A stretch of DNA of 40,531 nt from a virus. Positions 15,008-25,023 of the stretch are shown one piece after another. Numbering within the stretch: the first letter of the stretch is position 1; the number at the start of each line of letters is the position of its first letter. The stretch spans positions 1 to 40,531 of IMG/VR virus record IMGVR_UViG_3300030118_003190; one strand, written 5' to 3'. A program made the position numbers and the translations under genes. The notes below the pieces were generated by a model. That model had not been told where the DNA came from and did no database searches. It saw nothing but the letters and a program-made list of their open reading frames with translations.

Positions 15008-18000
15008 TTAATTTATTTTACTTTCTAATTCTTTAACTTTTTCCCATAATTTCTTGATAACACCTTGTTGGTAAGCCATTATCGCTCTTTGATTTATATC
15101 TTTAACTTGTGCTTTATAAGAACCATCTTCATTTTTGCCTTCATCGTGATGAACAGGATACTTAACCTTTTCGCCATCTATTTCTTTTTCTACATATTTT
15201 ATTGGTTGTTCTATCCCATTTTCATCGTATTTTTGATATGCTCCATATTTTGCTAATCTAGGACTAACTGCTTCTGCGTCTTGTGCTATAAAGCCTAAAT
15301 GATAAATATCTTCTCTCCATCCTTCTGTATAATCTCCACTACCTCTTCCCAATACATCTAAAAAATGACCTTTATGCCAATCATCAGATTGAAGTTTATT
15401 TCTTTTCCATTTAAATAAAGTAGGCTTTAATTTTGTTAAAAAGTCTTCTATTTCGCTATCGTTTAAATTAAGAACTTTTTCATCATACTTTAATTCTCTA
15501 CTTGATGCTTCTCTAGTAACATGCCCTCTATCAGTATAAGTATTATCACTATCTATAGTTAAATCACTTGAATGAGAACTACCATAAGTTGCTATATCAC
15601 AATAAAAATTACCCCTTCCGTCTGCATCTCTTAACATAGAAACATTACCTCTTGTTAATAAAGATTGTCCTTGAAGAGCATTAACTTCTGTGTAAACTCC
15701 TATACTTCTTTGATTTTGTTTTTGATTCGTGTCTCCTGGATTACCTTTTGTGTTATCTCCTATACTAGGTCCAGAAACCGAACTAGCACTACCCGCATTA
15801 TTTGTTATATTATCAGAACCTGCAACATTACTAGCATTTGATTTTTTAACATACACACCAAATTCATGACCAAAGTTTGGATGGTTATTATTACCAAATC
15901 CTAATAAAGTTATAGCAACTCCACAATGTGTTAATATGTTTTCTCCTTCATCTACATGCATTTCTCCATAATTATTACTTCCCCATGAATTTCCGCTATA
16001 AGTATTCCAATTACCTGTTCTGTCTCCACCTGTTTCACTAGATATGCTATTATACTCTTTATGATTTGAAACATCGTGATTTGCCCTTCCAAATGATTCT
16101 AAAGAAGTTGTAGATAAAGAACCAATTTCTGCATAAAACCCTATATTTTTACCAAACCTTCTATCTCCTGTATCTCCATAATGAGCATATCCTATATTTG
16201 TATGACATATATTTGTGGCTTCATCACTCATTACTTCAGGTAAATTAAATGTAGTTCCTTCTACAATTTTAGTTACATCATTTGGAACAAATCCATCTAT
16301 ATGAAATTCTAAATTTGAAGTAGAATTATTTTTATAATATTGACCTGATAATAAAGGTGTACTTTCTCCTAAGCCTTCAGACGTTGTAATAACATGCCTA
16401 TTCCAATCTACCCCTATATTTAAATAACTATGAAAAGGCATATGCTTTACATCATTTATAGTATCGGTTTCAGGTGTTTCAAATTTTGCAACAAAACCAC
16501 TTGTGCCTCTTTCAATCGGTCTTTTCAATACTTGCCCACTAAGTAAGGCAAATTCATAAATATGATTTAATGTATTAGAAGGAGAGTAACCCATTTTTAA
16601 TGCTAATCCTTTAACATTAGCACTTTTAGAGCCAATATGAGCACCACTAAAAAGAGGGTATATTAGATTCCAATCTTTACCCATTTTAATAACAGAATTA
16701 TTATTTAAACTACTATCATTTTGATGCATTTCTAGTCCATCAACAGTAAATGTGGCATTATCATTATCTCCTAATGTCCATACTCCATTAGATGCACTTG
16801 AATTATCTACTAAAGTTTCTACATCTAAACCACCTGTAGAAGATGCATAATTTGTTACATTCGCACCTAGTTCAACAATATCATATTGAGAAGAGTCGCC
16901 ATCTCCTCTTTTCCATTTCATAGTAGATACAGTTGCCTCTGTGTCAAATTCAAACCAATAATGTCCTGCATTTGTAGAATTTCCGTCTCCACCCATTTGC
17001 ATAGATGAGCCATTCAAATCTATTTTAGTTCCCACATTTTCATCATATGTACTTGATTGTATTGCACCTGCTTTCATCAATCCTTTTAATTCTAATATTC
17101 CCGTACTAGCATTGAAATCTAAACTATTTGAACTTCCACCCGTTGGGTCTCCAAAAAAGAAGTTACCACTTGAATCTATTTTAGCACCCCAAGCATTAGT
17201 AGTATTGTTAAAATAGCCTAATGCATCTGCACCAAGAAACAATCCTGTTGCTCCAGGGTCTCCTACGGGAAATAAATCATTTAAACCTGCACCCGTACTT
17301 GTATCAAATATTTCAAGTAAATACACATAACCCGAATCTCCCGAATTTTCTCCTGATTCGTCATTTGACATTAAATGTATAATTAAAGGTTCTCCCGTAA
17401 CTAACACATTACTATTTAAATCAAATACTTCCGTTTTTGTTGTGGTATTACTTACAGTTTCATCTTCACTAAGTGTTGCTATAAAGTTGTTTTCAGGTGC
17501 TACTCCACTTTTTTCAACCGCTAATTTTAATGTATTAGCAGTTTGTGTGGGAAAACCTTTATATGTTATTCTAACTGCATAAGTGCTTACACTACCATCG
17601 GGTATTAATGGAAAGTTCCATTGTTTTAAACTATGCCAAAAAGCAACATTATCATTTGAATATAAGTTATTTGTATGATGTAAAAACCATCCCGCACTAT
17701 TTTGATAACTCCAACTAACATTTTGTCCACCCGCAGTTATACCTTGGTAATAGTTTTCTATTGCTTGAGGTTGTTTAGCAATAAAATATGGTTCTCCACC
17801 AACAATATCAGAGTTGCTTCCATATGCACCTGTTCTTACTTCTGCTATAATAAAATCTGTAGATAGTGGTGTGAAAGTAACTACATCATTTGCTGTGTTG
17901 TCATCATAATACCATCTGTCTCTTTCGGCATTATAAACAACATATACTAACCTTTGACTTAAATTTTGATTTACACTTATTTGAGAACCCGCAGGTCTAG

Positions 18001-20752
18001 CATTTCCTCCCGTTCTTCCAAAATCTCCTACAGTATCTAAAAGTATATAACCTAAGCCATCTTCATTATGTAATCTAAATGTACCACTTATACCCGAACC
18101 ATCATTATTATCTGCACTTACTATCATGTTTTGCGAAACAAATGTAGATATGTATTGTGGACTTAAAGATACAAAAGTACCATCAGGTTTCATAAATCTT
18201 GCATTTGCAGATACAGATACATTACCATCTGTGTCAAAGCCACAAAAGAAAACATCTCCACTTGAATTAAAACTTGTTCCATTGGATGAATTTAAAAATG
18301 CATGAAACCTACTATAATCTCCACCACTTATGTTCAAATCATTATTAAAATCACTTAAATTTATATTGCCTATATTCCCAATAGTGATACTACCATTTAC
18401 ACTAAGATTAGTACCATCCCAAGTTAAACCATTACCTGTAGATGTGTTTCCTAAACTAAATACCTCTGTTGAGTGTCCACTCATATAGACACCACCACTA
18501 TTATAACCTGTATTACCACTAGAATCGGGTATACTTATATTAGCATTACTTCCTAATGCAGTTATACTTGTAGCATCTAATAGCCAACCATTTTCACTAT
18601 TACCTATATATCCTTCCGATATTTCTATTCTACCATCCATGAAGACATTATCTCCCCATAGACCATAACCACTTTTACCTACACCTGCTAAATTACCTAG
18701 CCTTACTTTAGTTTTATCTTTAGCATACATTCTTATCGCATCTAAACCAACTTCTTCTGCATTTCCACCTGTTGAGTAAAAACGAACTACAGCATCACTA
18801 TCAAGAGACATTGTAGCATTAGCAGTAAATTCTATTTTATATTTTCTCCAAGACGTGTCAAATGTGCCTAGTTCTGTTATACCATTATAGTTATTGCTAT
18901 TTGTAAATTCAGAATTTCCAACATCCCAAGAGTTATTAGCACTTCCTATCAATATAGTCATATTAGCATTACTTGTATTTTTCTTTGCATAAAATTCTAA
19001 TACATATGTAACTCCGTCTAAAAATTGACTATAATTTAAATTTTGTGTTATATATGATGCTCCTGCACCATCTCTTAATCCTATATATTGACCTCCACCT
19101 ATTCCACCCGAGGCAAATAAATATGCTCCCGAACCCGTACTAGTTGTTAATGACCAATTAGGTATACCTGCGACTACTAATCCCCCTGTAGATGGTAAAT
19201 CATCAAAATTCCCATTATCTATTCCTATATCGCCCGTAACTCCATCCCATATTTCCCAACTAGTTACACCATCAATAACATCTATGAAAGGTGCTTGTGA
19301 ATCTTGAGATGTAATTAAAACTAATCCTTGTCTATCTGTGTTACTTCTACTACCTGCTCTTACAAAAGTAGCACCATCCCAATCTGTAGAAACTTCATCA
19401 GAAGAATATGTTTGTTCTGTTCCATTAATTGTAGCGATACATCCTTTAGAATTTGGAATACTTGTAGCAAAATCTCTAAAATATATTTCTATTTTAGTAG
19501 GGTCATCATCAACATTTATAGCATTTACATAGAACTTTGCTTCATTTACAACTATAGAATTATCAGATGCTTGTACCCTTCTATGTAATATTAAATCTCC
19601 TACTGCAAATGGTGCAGGTTTTGCAACTCCTCCTACTACATCAGTATCAAACTTTAATGTTGCTTTATATGTAAATGAGTAATCTCTTTTAAATCCTTTG
19701 TCTGCAACTTTTCCCGCATCACTTACTATTAATGCTCCATTAGTTGCTCTAATTTGATTAATAACTAATTCGTGTACATTCATAGAGCCACGAACAATTA
19801 AATCATCTACTTCGGCAACATACTTACCCGTTACTGTATTATCACTATTTAACTTATTGTATATACTCCATCCATCGCCTAAAAAACCACTTGTGTAACC
19901 TAGATTGTTTAAATTAAGTTTATTTGCAAAATTTATCGGTGCAGTATTATTATTAGTTGATGTAGCAACACTCATAGAATCAACAAACGAAATATTACCT
20001 GTCGCAACTGCATTAAATACTACATTATTAGTTGTTGCTAAAGGTTGGTTAAAATTACCAACATAACTCCATTGAGAATTAGTTATAGTAATTGAATCTA
20101 TATTTTCTAATTGGTTTACTTCGGCAGCAGTTAAATCTCCTAAGCCTATACCATCATTTTGTGTACTACCACTACCATCTACATAACTTGTTGAAAATAA
20201 CTTTCCATGCTCTGCTAACATAACATTAAAGTTTTTACCATTAATATTATTGGCTATAGTTAAATTACCGCCACTTCCTCCATCTTGTGCTAAAGATAAC
20301 TCTTTAAATGTTGGTGTAGAAACAGAGGTTATAGATTGTATAGTATCTAATTCATTATTTGTTATTTGTAAATTACCACTAAATGGTAATGAAACTGCTT
20401 GGTTAGTTGTATTCAAACTAAGTGGAGATGAAAATGAATATAAATTTAAAGATGTACCCGTAAAGTTTAGACTATTAGTTACAGTTAAATCATATATATC
20501 TCCCGATGATACATTTATTTCGGATGAATTTACAGTTACATTAGATACTTCTTCGGAAGCAGATTGTATACCTGCGGTGTATCTTCTTGATAACCATTGA
20601 CCTTGATACTTTTTAAAATGATACAAGCCTTTGTCAGCAATAAATCTCCAAGTCTCAGCACCTTCTTCCCCTTCATCAATACTAGGTGCTTCTAAAAATA
20701 CTTCGCCATCTGTGGCATTGTTATATAATAAATCATCACTATAATTAGGCAT
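15008..20752 (-). CDS. giant tail fibre/spike with CBM-like domain and S74 chaperone
   Basis: A 1914-residue structural protein, rich in serine, asparagine, glycine and threonine throughout, as in beta-helical fibres. Residues about 318-350 (RGSMNVHELVINQIRATNG) look like a connector seen in other phage fibres. Residues about 513-677 (start NGNFDDLP, then a YVLEFYAKK strand) look like a galactose-binding-like carbohydrate-binding domain. The C-terminal about 165 residues are a Peptidase S74 intramolecular chaperone: S1750/S1751 and K1755 in SSRELK, then LKPTLFKWK, LGFIAQDAEAV and a terminal coiled coil. That domain trimerises the fibre and then cuts itself off. It starts at a TAATG overlap with the nozzle gene. 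Likely the main host-recognition fibre. Confidence 0.88.
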   Translation of the reverse strand: MPNYSDDLLYNNATDGEVFLEAPSIDEGEEGAETWRFIADKGLYHFKKYQGQWLSRRYTAGIQSASEEVSNVTVNSSEINVSSGDIYDLTVTNSLNFTGTSLNLYSFSSPLSLNTTNQAVSLPFSGNLQITNNELDTIQSITSVSTPTFKELSLAQDGGSGGNLTIANNINGKNFNVMLAEHGKLFSTSYVDGSGSTQNDGIGLGDLTAAEVNQLENIDSITITNSQWSYVGNFNQPLATTNNVVFNAVATGNISFVDSMSVATSTNNNTAPINFANKLNLNNLGYTSGFLGDGWSIYNKLNSDNTVTGKYVAEVDDLIVRGSMNVHELVINQIRATNGALIVSDAGKVADKGFKRDYSFTYKATLKFDTDVVGGVAKPAPFAVGDLILHRRVQASDNSIVVNEAKFYVNAINVDDDPTKIEIYFRDFATSIPNSKGCIATINGTEQTYSSDEVSTDWDGATFVRAGSRSNTDRQGLVLITSQDSQAPFIDVIDGVTSWEIWDGVTGDIGIDNGNFDDLPSTGGLVVAGIPNWSLTTSTGSGAYLFASGGIGGGQYIGLRDGAGASYITQNLNYSQFLDGVTYVLEFYAKKNTSNANMTILIGSANNSWDVGNSEFTNSNNYNGITELGTFDTSWRKYKIEFTANATMSLDSDAVVRFYSTGGNAEEVGLDAIRMYAKDKTKVRLGNLAGVGKSGYGLWGDNVFMDGRIEISEGYIGNSENGWLLDATSITALGSNANISIPDSSGNTGYNSGGVYMSGHSTEVFSLGNTSTGNGLTWDGTNLSVNGSITIGNIGNINLSDFNNDLNISGGDYSRFHAFLNSSNGTSFNSSGDVFFCGFDTDGNVSVSANARFMKPDGTFVSLSPQYISTFVSQNMIVSADNNDGSGISGTFRLHNEDGLGYILLDTVGDFGRTGGNARPAGSQISVNQNLSQRLVYVVYNAERDRWYYDDNTANDVVTFTPLSTDFIIAEVRTGAYGSNSDIVGGEPYFIAKQPQAIENYYQGITAGGQNVSWSYQNSAGWFLHHTNNLYSNDNVAFWHSLKQWNFPLIPDGSVSTYAVRITYKGFPTQTANTLKLAVEKSGVAPENNFIATLSEDETVSNTTTKTEVFDLNSNVLVTGEPLIIHLMSNDESGENSGDSGYVYLLEIFDTSTGAGLNDLFPVGDPGATGLFLGADALGYFNNTTNAWGAKIDSSGNFFFGDPTGGSSNSLDFNASTGILELKGLMKAGAIQSSTYDENVGTKIDLNGSSMQMGGDGNSTNAGHYWFEFDTEATVSTMKWKRGDGDSSQYDIVELGANVTNYASSTGGLDVETLVDNSSASNGVWTLGDNDNATFTVDGLEMHQNDSSLNNNSVIKMGKDWNLIYPLFSGAHIGSKSANVKGLALKMGYSPSNTLNHIYEFALLSGQVLKRPIERGTSGFVAKFETPETDTINDVKHMPFHSYLNIGVDWNRHVITTSEGLGESTPLLSGQYYKNNSTSNLEFHIDGFVPNDVTKIVEGTTFNLPEVMSDEATNICHTNIGYAHYGDTGDRRFGKNIGFYAEIGSLSTTSLESFGRANHDVSNHKEYNSISSETGGDRTGNWNTYSGNSWGSNNYGEMHVDEGENILTHCGVAITLLGFGNNNHPNFGHEFGVYVKKSNASNVAGSDNITNNAGSASSVSGPSIGDNTKGNPGDTNQKQNQRSIGVYTEVNALQGQSLLTRGNVSMLRDADGRGNFYCDIATYGSSHSSDLTIDSDNTYTDRGHVTREASSRELKYDEKVLNLNDSEIEDFLTKLKPTLFKWKRNKLQSDDWHKGHFLDVLGRGSGDYTEGWREDIYHLGFIAQDAEAVSPRLAKYGAYQKYDENGIEQPIKYVEKEIDGEKVKYPVHHDEGKNEDGSYKAQVKDINQRAIMAYQQGVIKKLWEKVKELESKIN

Positions 20753-23046
20753 TATTTTACCGACTTCATTCTTATTATCATTGACATATCATTTATTTCA
20801 AAACTTTCGTGTACCGCATCTCCTTCCAACACAATAGATGCACTATACACATTAGCAACTTTAGATTTATCATTTGCATTTACAACAAATTCTGCAGTTT
20901 TAAACTCTCCCGCATTTGTGTTTGAAAAATCAATTCCTGCATCTAATGTAATTTGCCCATCAAAACTTTTTCCAACTATATCCATTTTTACACTAGGAGC
21001 ACCCGAAACATTAGTACAACTATATGTTATGTATAATTTGTAAAACTTTTTTCGTATATTTGGAGCATTACCCGTTAATTCTTTAGTTTTAAATTTAAAT
21101 CTATTTGTTCCCAACGAAGACCTATCTTCTATACTTTTCCACTCTTCTATATTTCCACTATGTATAAATGTAAGTAAATGAGGATTACCACTAGAATCAG
21201 TATAATTTATTAAATTAGTACATTTAGCATTTGTTGATGCACCTATTTTATTGAATCCAGGATTCCAACTATTAGTTTGTAAGTTCCAAACCATAATATC
21301 ATTAACAGTTGTATCACTTACACCCGATATAGCACTACTATCTTTTATAACTACATATTGTTTTGCTTTAGGATGATAACCACATATACTATTATCTGTT
21401 ACAAAATCTGCCCATTTTTTATTATCTATTTTACCTCTAGTTACATTAGCAGGTGCTTGGTCTCCCATAGTTACATATGCACCATGTTTATTTACCCAAA
21501 ATAAGCCCGTTTCAGTCTTTGTTACTGCATTTGGATGTTTTATACCTAAATGTGGATATGTTGCCTCTAAATACTCTTCTCCACCCGCTACCGCAATAAC
21601 AAATAATGTACTTTCTTTAAACATATATAATCTATTGCCCATACCTATTAATTTAACTATATTTTCTCCATCTCTAATATTAACATCAATAAAGTTATTG
21701 TCAGGCAATACATCAAACTTATTATTTACAGATTTTAACAATCTATCGGGATAATGTCTTATAGTAGTTGGAGATTCATTTGTTTTTTGCTTAATGTTTC
21801 CTACATACAACTTTCTATTAACAAGTGCTGCAGTCTTATAAAAACAATCCGTAGATGTAGCATTTGAATTTATACCCGAAGATATAGCATGTGTAAAAAT
21901 TGTAGGTGGACTTTTATGAAAAACACCTGCATCATTAGCAGTCAAAAAGTTATGGTTATTAGTTTTACCTGTTTTTTCTCCAAGCAATACCGCATAGTTA
22001 GAACTTAAACTTGCACCTTCTGCTATATTAGTAGTATCGTATGCAACACAATCAAACTTTCCAATTAGATATTTTATATCTTCCGAAAATTTACTATTTC
22101 TATAATATATATTTACACCCGTAATTCTTTTGTTCCAACTAGGTGCATTCTCTCCACCTGTATTTACATATGGTACAAATGTCGCACCATTAGAATCTGT
22201 TGTTCCTCCACCTAATTGACAACTCCCTAAAGATGCTAACATAGACTCTTGATTACCATCATATACAAATGATGCATAAAACTCATATGTATGTGCATCT
22301 GTTGATGTATCTCCCCATCCTATTGGAATACTTTCCGAACTACCTTGACCTGAATTTGTTAAAATTTGTAAATGAACAGAATTTGCATTTGTTGTAGGTG
22401 TATCTGCAGTAGTTGTACTATTTGTTTGGTCTACATCTCCGCCTTGTGGAGCGGTAATAAATTGATTTTCACATATCCAAGTTGATGTCGTATACTCTAA
22501 ATCATTACTATTAGCACCTTTAAAATAATGTCTTCCACTTGGAATATATGATATTTTTTGTGGAGGTAAGGTTGTTGACTCTATGTTAGAATCAAATAAT
22601 CTTAAACCACCATCTACATATACATAATCTATTTTTGCATCTATTGTATTTATAGCAGTAGGTAATTGAAATGTAGAAGGTTCAAATACAGTTGTTCCAT
22701 TAGTTTCTACAGGGTCTTGATAGAATAATATCTTTGCTTGAGAACCTGCGGGTTTATGAATAGCAATATAATGTCCGTTTGTTGCATCGCCTTCATCATT
22801 AGACATTTTTGTGTCAATTTGCATATAGGCTATACCAAATCCATCAACGGCAGCAACACCATCTAATTCTGTATTGGTGGCAGGGCTGAAAAAACTTTCA
22901 AATGCACCTAACGATTTAATAGCACCTGCTCGATTAGTGTCTACATTTTGTGCATCCGCTAAATCAGCATCATTAATATCTCTTGCATTCGTAGAGTTAT
23001 TCAACCCTCCATCAAACTTATTTAAAGGTAAGATATCCTTTGGCAT
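20752..23046 (-). CDS. putative tail nozzle/hub protein
   Basis: A 764-residue beta-rich protein opening with LNKFDGGLNNSTNARDINDADLADAQNV. The G-G-L-N...R-I-x-D-x-x-(L)A-x-x-x-N-V signature is common at the N-terminus of short-tail nozzle or DNA-stabilisation proteins (T7 gp12- or P22 gp10-type). The middle has repeating strands that would suit a beta-propeller (GMGNRLYMFKESTLFV, KHPNAVTKTETGLFWV). The length is close to that of T7 gp12 (794 residues). It sits immediately before the big fibre and after the small 59-residue gene. I infer that it forms the distal part of the short tail; the family assignment comes from the N-terminal pattern and context. Confidence 0.7.
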   Translation of the reverse strand: MPKDILPLNKFDGGLNNSTNARDINDADLADAQNVDTNRAGAIKSLGAFESFFSPATNTELDGVAAVDGFGIAYMQIDTKMSNDEGDATNGHYIAIHKPAGSQAKILFYQDPVETNGTTVFEPSTFQLPTAINTIDAKIDYVYVDGGLRLFDSNIESTTLPPQKISYIPSGRHYFKGANSNDLEYTTSTWICENQFITAPQGGDVDQTNSTTTADTPTTNANSVHLQILTNSGQGSSESIPIGWGDTSTDAHTYEFYASFVYDGNQESMLASLGSCQLGGGTTDSNGATFVPYVNTGGENAPSWNKRITGVNIYYRNSKFSEDIKYLIGKFDCVAYDTTNIAEGASLSSNYAVLLGEKTGKTNNHNFLTANDAGVFHKSPPTIFTHAISSGINSNATSTDCFYKTAALVNRKLYVGNIKQKTNESPTTIRHYPDRLLKSVNNKFDVLPDNNFIDVNIRDGENIVKLIGMGNRLYMFKESTLFVIAVAGGEEYLEATYPHLGIKHPNAVTKTETGLFWVNKHGAYVTMGDQAPANVTRGKIDNKKWADFVTDNSICGYHPKAKQYVVIKDSSAISGVSDTTVNDIMVWNLQTNSWNPGFNKIGASTNAKCTNLINYTDSSGNPHLLTFIHSGNIEEWKSIEDRSSLGTNRFKFKTKELTGNAPNIRKKFYKLYITYSCTNVSGAPSVKMDIVGKSFDGQITLDAGIDFSNTNAGEFKTAEFVVNANDKSKVANVYSASIVLEGDAVHESFEINDMSMIIRMKSVK

Positions 23047-23047
23047 T

Positions 23048-23227
23048 TTACTTCAAGATTACCTTTTTAAGTACCGCTTCCACAGTTTCCCAAATTGCTG
23101 TAATAATCTTTTCCTCAGTCTTCTCATTAATAATTGGTATATTAATATTTTCATTTAACTCCTTAATTACTTTTGCTTTAGTCTCATCATTAAATAAATA
23201 CTCGACTACCATTTCTTTAAAAGCCAT
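23048..23227 (-). CDS. small helical hypothetical protein (59 aa)
   Basis: A 59-residue gene starting at ATG 23227 with a perfect AAAGGAG ribosome site 5 bases upstream, ending in TAA one base before the nozzle gene start. The sequence (MAFKEMVVEYLFNDETKAKV, then TEEKIITAIWETVEAVLKKV) predicts two or three amphipathic helices and no membrane span. It follows the MscS-like gene directly. Strong ribosome site, exact fit between neighbours and normal composition make it a real gene. Function unknown; a small chaperone or structural accessory for the tail is possible. Confidence 0.7.
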   Translation of the reverse strand: MAFKEMVVEYLFNDETKAKVIKELNENINIPIINEKTEEKIITAIWETVEAVLKKVILK

Positions 23228-23229
23228 TT

Positions 23230-23625
23230 TTACTCCTTTGTTTGTTTATTGTCTTCTTCATCATCGCATGTTATAAATTTGTTTAAATCTAACATTGGCA
23301 ATGGTTTTTCAATTATATGTTCTTTTAATTTTTCGTTGTCAATTGACATTTTGCTTCCGCCTCTAACTATAGGTTTACCATTTGAGCAATCAACATCATA
23401 AATAAAAAATACAGTTTTCCATAATCCTACTCTTATAACCCTTGCAGGTCTACCATTAAAACTTATTACATCATCTGTGTTAAGGTCATTCCCAGCAAAT
23501 ACTTTGAAACCTTCAACTGCCGAAGATATAGAAGATTTAAAAAGGAGTGCAAAAAACCCTGCAATGAATAACCATCCATAGTTGCCGAGTAATTGTTCAA
23601 GTTGTTTTTGAACTTCCTCCTCCAA
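23230..23625 (-). CDS. MscS-like single-TM protein (pore helix plus beta domain)
   Basis: A 131-residue protein. After a short helix there is one strong membrane segment (about 14-30, YGWLFIAGFFALLFK). It is followed by SSISSAVEGFKVFAGNDL and a beta stretch DDVISFNGRPARVIRVGLWKT, then a strand-rich tail with IDNEKLKEHII. This order resembles the minimal core of mechanosensitive channels of the MscS family: pore helix TM3, the S-x-x-x-x-G turn, then a beta domain with GD-x-V-x-x-x-G-x-x-G-x-V-x-x-I-G-x-x-x-T and IPN-x-x-L. The outer helices TM1 and TM2 are absent. It lies between a phosphoesterase and tail genes, close to the holin. A role in lysis, osmotic balance or membrane anchoring is inference. 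Confidence 0.6.
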   Translation of the reverse strand: MEEEVQKQLEQLLGNYGWLFIAGFFALLFKSSISSAVEGFKVFAGNDLNTDDVISFNGRPARVIRVGLWKTVFFIYDVDCSNGKPIVRGGSKMSIDNEKLKEHIIEKPLPMLDLNKFITCDDEEDNKQTKE

Positions 23626-23631
23626 ATCGTA

Positions 23632-24414
23632 TTACCTCCCAATTATTAGTTCTCCCCATAATGATGTCTTACCATTAATTATCTGTAGAACGTGTACTGT
23701 AAAATAACCATTTTCAAAGTAATCTACAATAGCAAATGCATGTGACCAGTTAATTTGTCTGCCACCAAGCCATTCATTTTTCTTTCCAGACATATCTTTT
23801 AAGCATCCTATGCTCCATGCGGACTTTTGACCATCGATATGAGTAGCACTCATTTGTTGTATATCATGCCAATGACCATACATAACATTAGCACCTAATT
23901 TTCTTAAATGATTTGCAGTATGATATTGACCACCATAATGATGTCCATGATAATAGTTTAATTTTCCTATTTTTAGGAATTTACCTGCGGGATAAAACTT
24001 ATATCCTCGCTCTTTTAATTTTAATGCTTGTTCTGTCTTGTATTGTGGAACATATGGATGTTCTTCTACAAATTGTTGTAACCATAACTCATGATTACCT
24101 TCTGTAAAATACTTTTCTTTACAATTTGCTTTATCTAGACTTTCGTCTATTATATCCATTCCTTTATTAACATCTTTAACATCTTTATCTAAAGATGGTA
24201 TCATCATTTCTAAAGGTGGTTTCTTTTTTCTTTTCCACTTCCAATGACTAAAGTTTTCCCATTCTCCTGTATCCCCTAAATCAATATATATATTAGGTTT
24301 AACTATTTCTATGGCTTGACACACTACATTTATTGCTTTTTTGTCTGCGTAAGGAAAATGTTTATCGGGAGTTACAATCGCCCTCTTTATAGGTGTCTTT
24401 TTATTTTTTACCAT
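23632..24414 (-). CDS. calcineurin-like metallophosphoesterase
   Basis: A 260-residue enzyme of the two-metal phosphoesterase family. All five motifs are present in order: D17-x-H19 in TPDKHFP, G47-D48 in DLGDTGEWEN, GNHE at 106-109 in TEGNHELW, GH at 157-158 in YYHGHHYGG, and G-H-x-H at 180-183 in YGHWHD. It should hydrolyse phosphate esters (nucleic acid or protein); the substrate cannot be read. The start ATG lies inside the end of the holin gene (14-base overlap) with no clear ribosome site, so it is probably translated by coupling. Location between holin and tail genes is unusual for a nucleic-acid enzyme. Confidence 0.9.
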   Translation of the reverse strand: MVKNKKTPIKRAIVTPDKHFPYADKKAINVVCQAIEIVKPNIYIDLGDTGEWENFSHWKWKRKKKPPLEMMIPSLDKDVKDVNKGMDIIDESLDKANCKEKYFTEGNHELWLQQFVEEHPYVPQYKTEQALKLKERGYKFYPAGKFLKIGKLNYYHGHHYGGQYHTANHLRKLGANVMYGHWHDIQQMSATHIDGQKSAWSIGCLKDMSGKKNEWLGGRQINWSHAFAIVDYFENGYFTVHVLQIINGKTSLWGELIIGR

Positions 24415-24562
24415 AAAGTTCTTTATAAAGTTTTACAGCCATATAAGCAGCAGTTAATAAACCGCCAATTATACTTACCGATGGCGGTAGCACTTCTAAC
24501 CAAGCAATAGATGACCCCGAAATCCCTATTGTTGCTGTTTTAAGTGTATCTACACCTTCCAT
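24401..24562 (-). CDS. putative holin (53 aa)
   Basis: A 53-residue membrane protein with an excellent ribosome site (GGAG before ATG 24562). Residues run MEGVDTLKTATIGISG, then a hydrophobic stretch WLEVLPPSVSIIGGLLTAAY and a basic end (KLYKELYGKK). One or two membrane spans with a short charged C-terminus is the layout of small phage holins, and the glycine/serine/leucine/proline pattern fits other short-tailed phage holins I know. It would make membrane holes at lysis so that the endolysin can reach the cell wall. It overlaps the phosphoesterase start. The endolysin lies 12 kb away near the terminase genes. Confidence 0.7.
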   Translation of the reverse strand: MEGVDTLKTATIGISGSSIAWLEVLPPSVSIIGGLLTAAYMAVKLYKELYGKK

Positions 24563-24570
24563 AGTATCTC

Positions 24571-25023
24571 CTATTTTTTATTTACTTTTGTTAATGCTTG
24601 TGATAATGTATATCTAGTACCATTTGATAAAAGTACACTAGTTTCTAATGTTGCAGTACCTGCTTTTGCATTTACATTTACTGCTTGTGTAATTTGTGCA
24701 GTTACATTTTTAATGTTTGTTCCTACACCACTTGCTCTTCCCGCATTTAAATTTGAAAGTTGTGTTGCTTGAGTAGTAGTTATACCCGTTTTAGCAGTAT
24801 TTGCAGTTATAGCACTTGCTTGTGCAGTTGTTATACCAACCTTTGCATTATTAGTAGCAACATCTGATTTTACAGACTCTAAATCTGTTATTGCCGTATT
24901 TTTTCTATCTATAGTAGTATCTAATGAAGAGTATATTTCTTTTAATAATTCTCCAACAATACCTTCTTGCTCCATTTCATGTAATTCATCTGAATTTTTA
25001 TTATGTTTATCTTGGTCTGCCAT
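24571..25023 (-). CDS. repetitive coiled-coil tail/structural protein
   Basis: A 150-residue protein with an acidic, charged N-terminus (MADQDKHNKNSDELHEMEQE), a helix (IVGELLKEIYSSLDTTID), then a threonine/alanine/asparagine repeat zone in which ITTAQASAITANTAKTG and ITTTQATQLSNLNAG are near-copies. Such short TxQAxxIxxN repeats form trimeric coiled coils in tail fibres. The C-terminus is beta-like (LETSVLLSNGTRYTLSQALT). It starts at a TAATG overlap with the previous tail gene. Probably a thin fibre or fibre connector. Confidence 0.65.
   Translation of the reverse strand: MADQDKHNKNSDELHEMEQEGIVGELLKEIYSSLDTTIDRKNTAITDLESVKSDVATNNAKVGITTAQASAITANTAKTGITTTQATQLSNLNAGRASGVGTNIKNVTAQITQAVNVNAKAGTATLETSVLLSNGTRYTLSQALTKVNKK

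Noticed and set aside
20250-20600. 116-codon plus-strand frame opposite the giant fibre
   Set aside because: Antisense of repetitive fibre sequence with no start signal.
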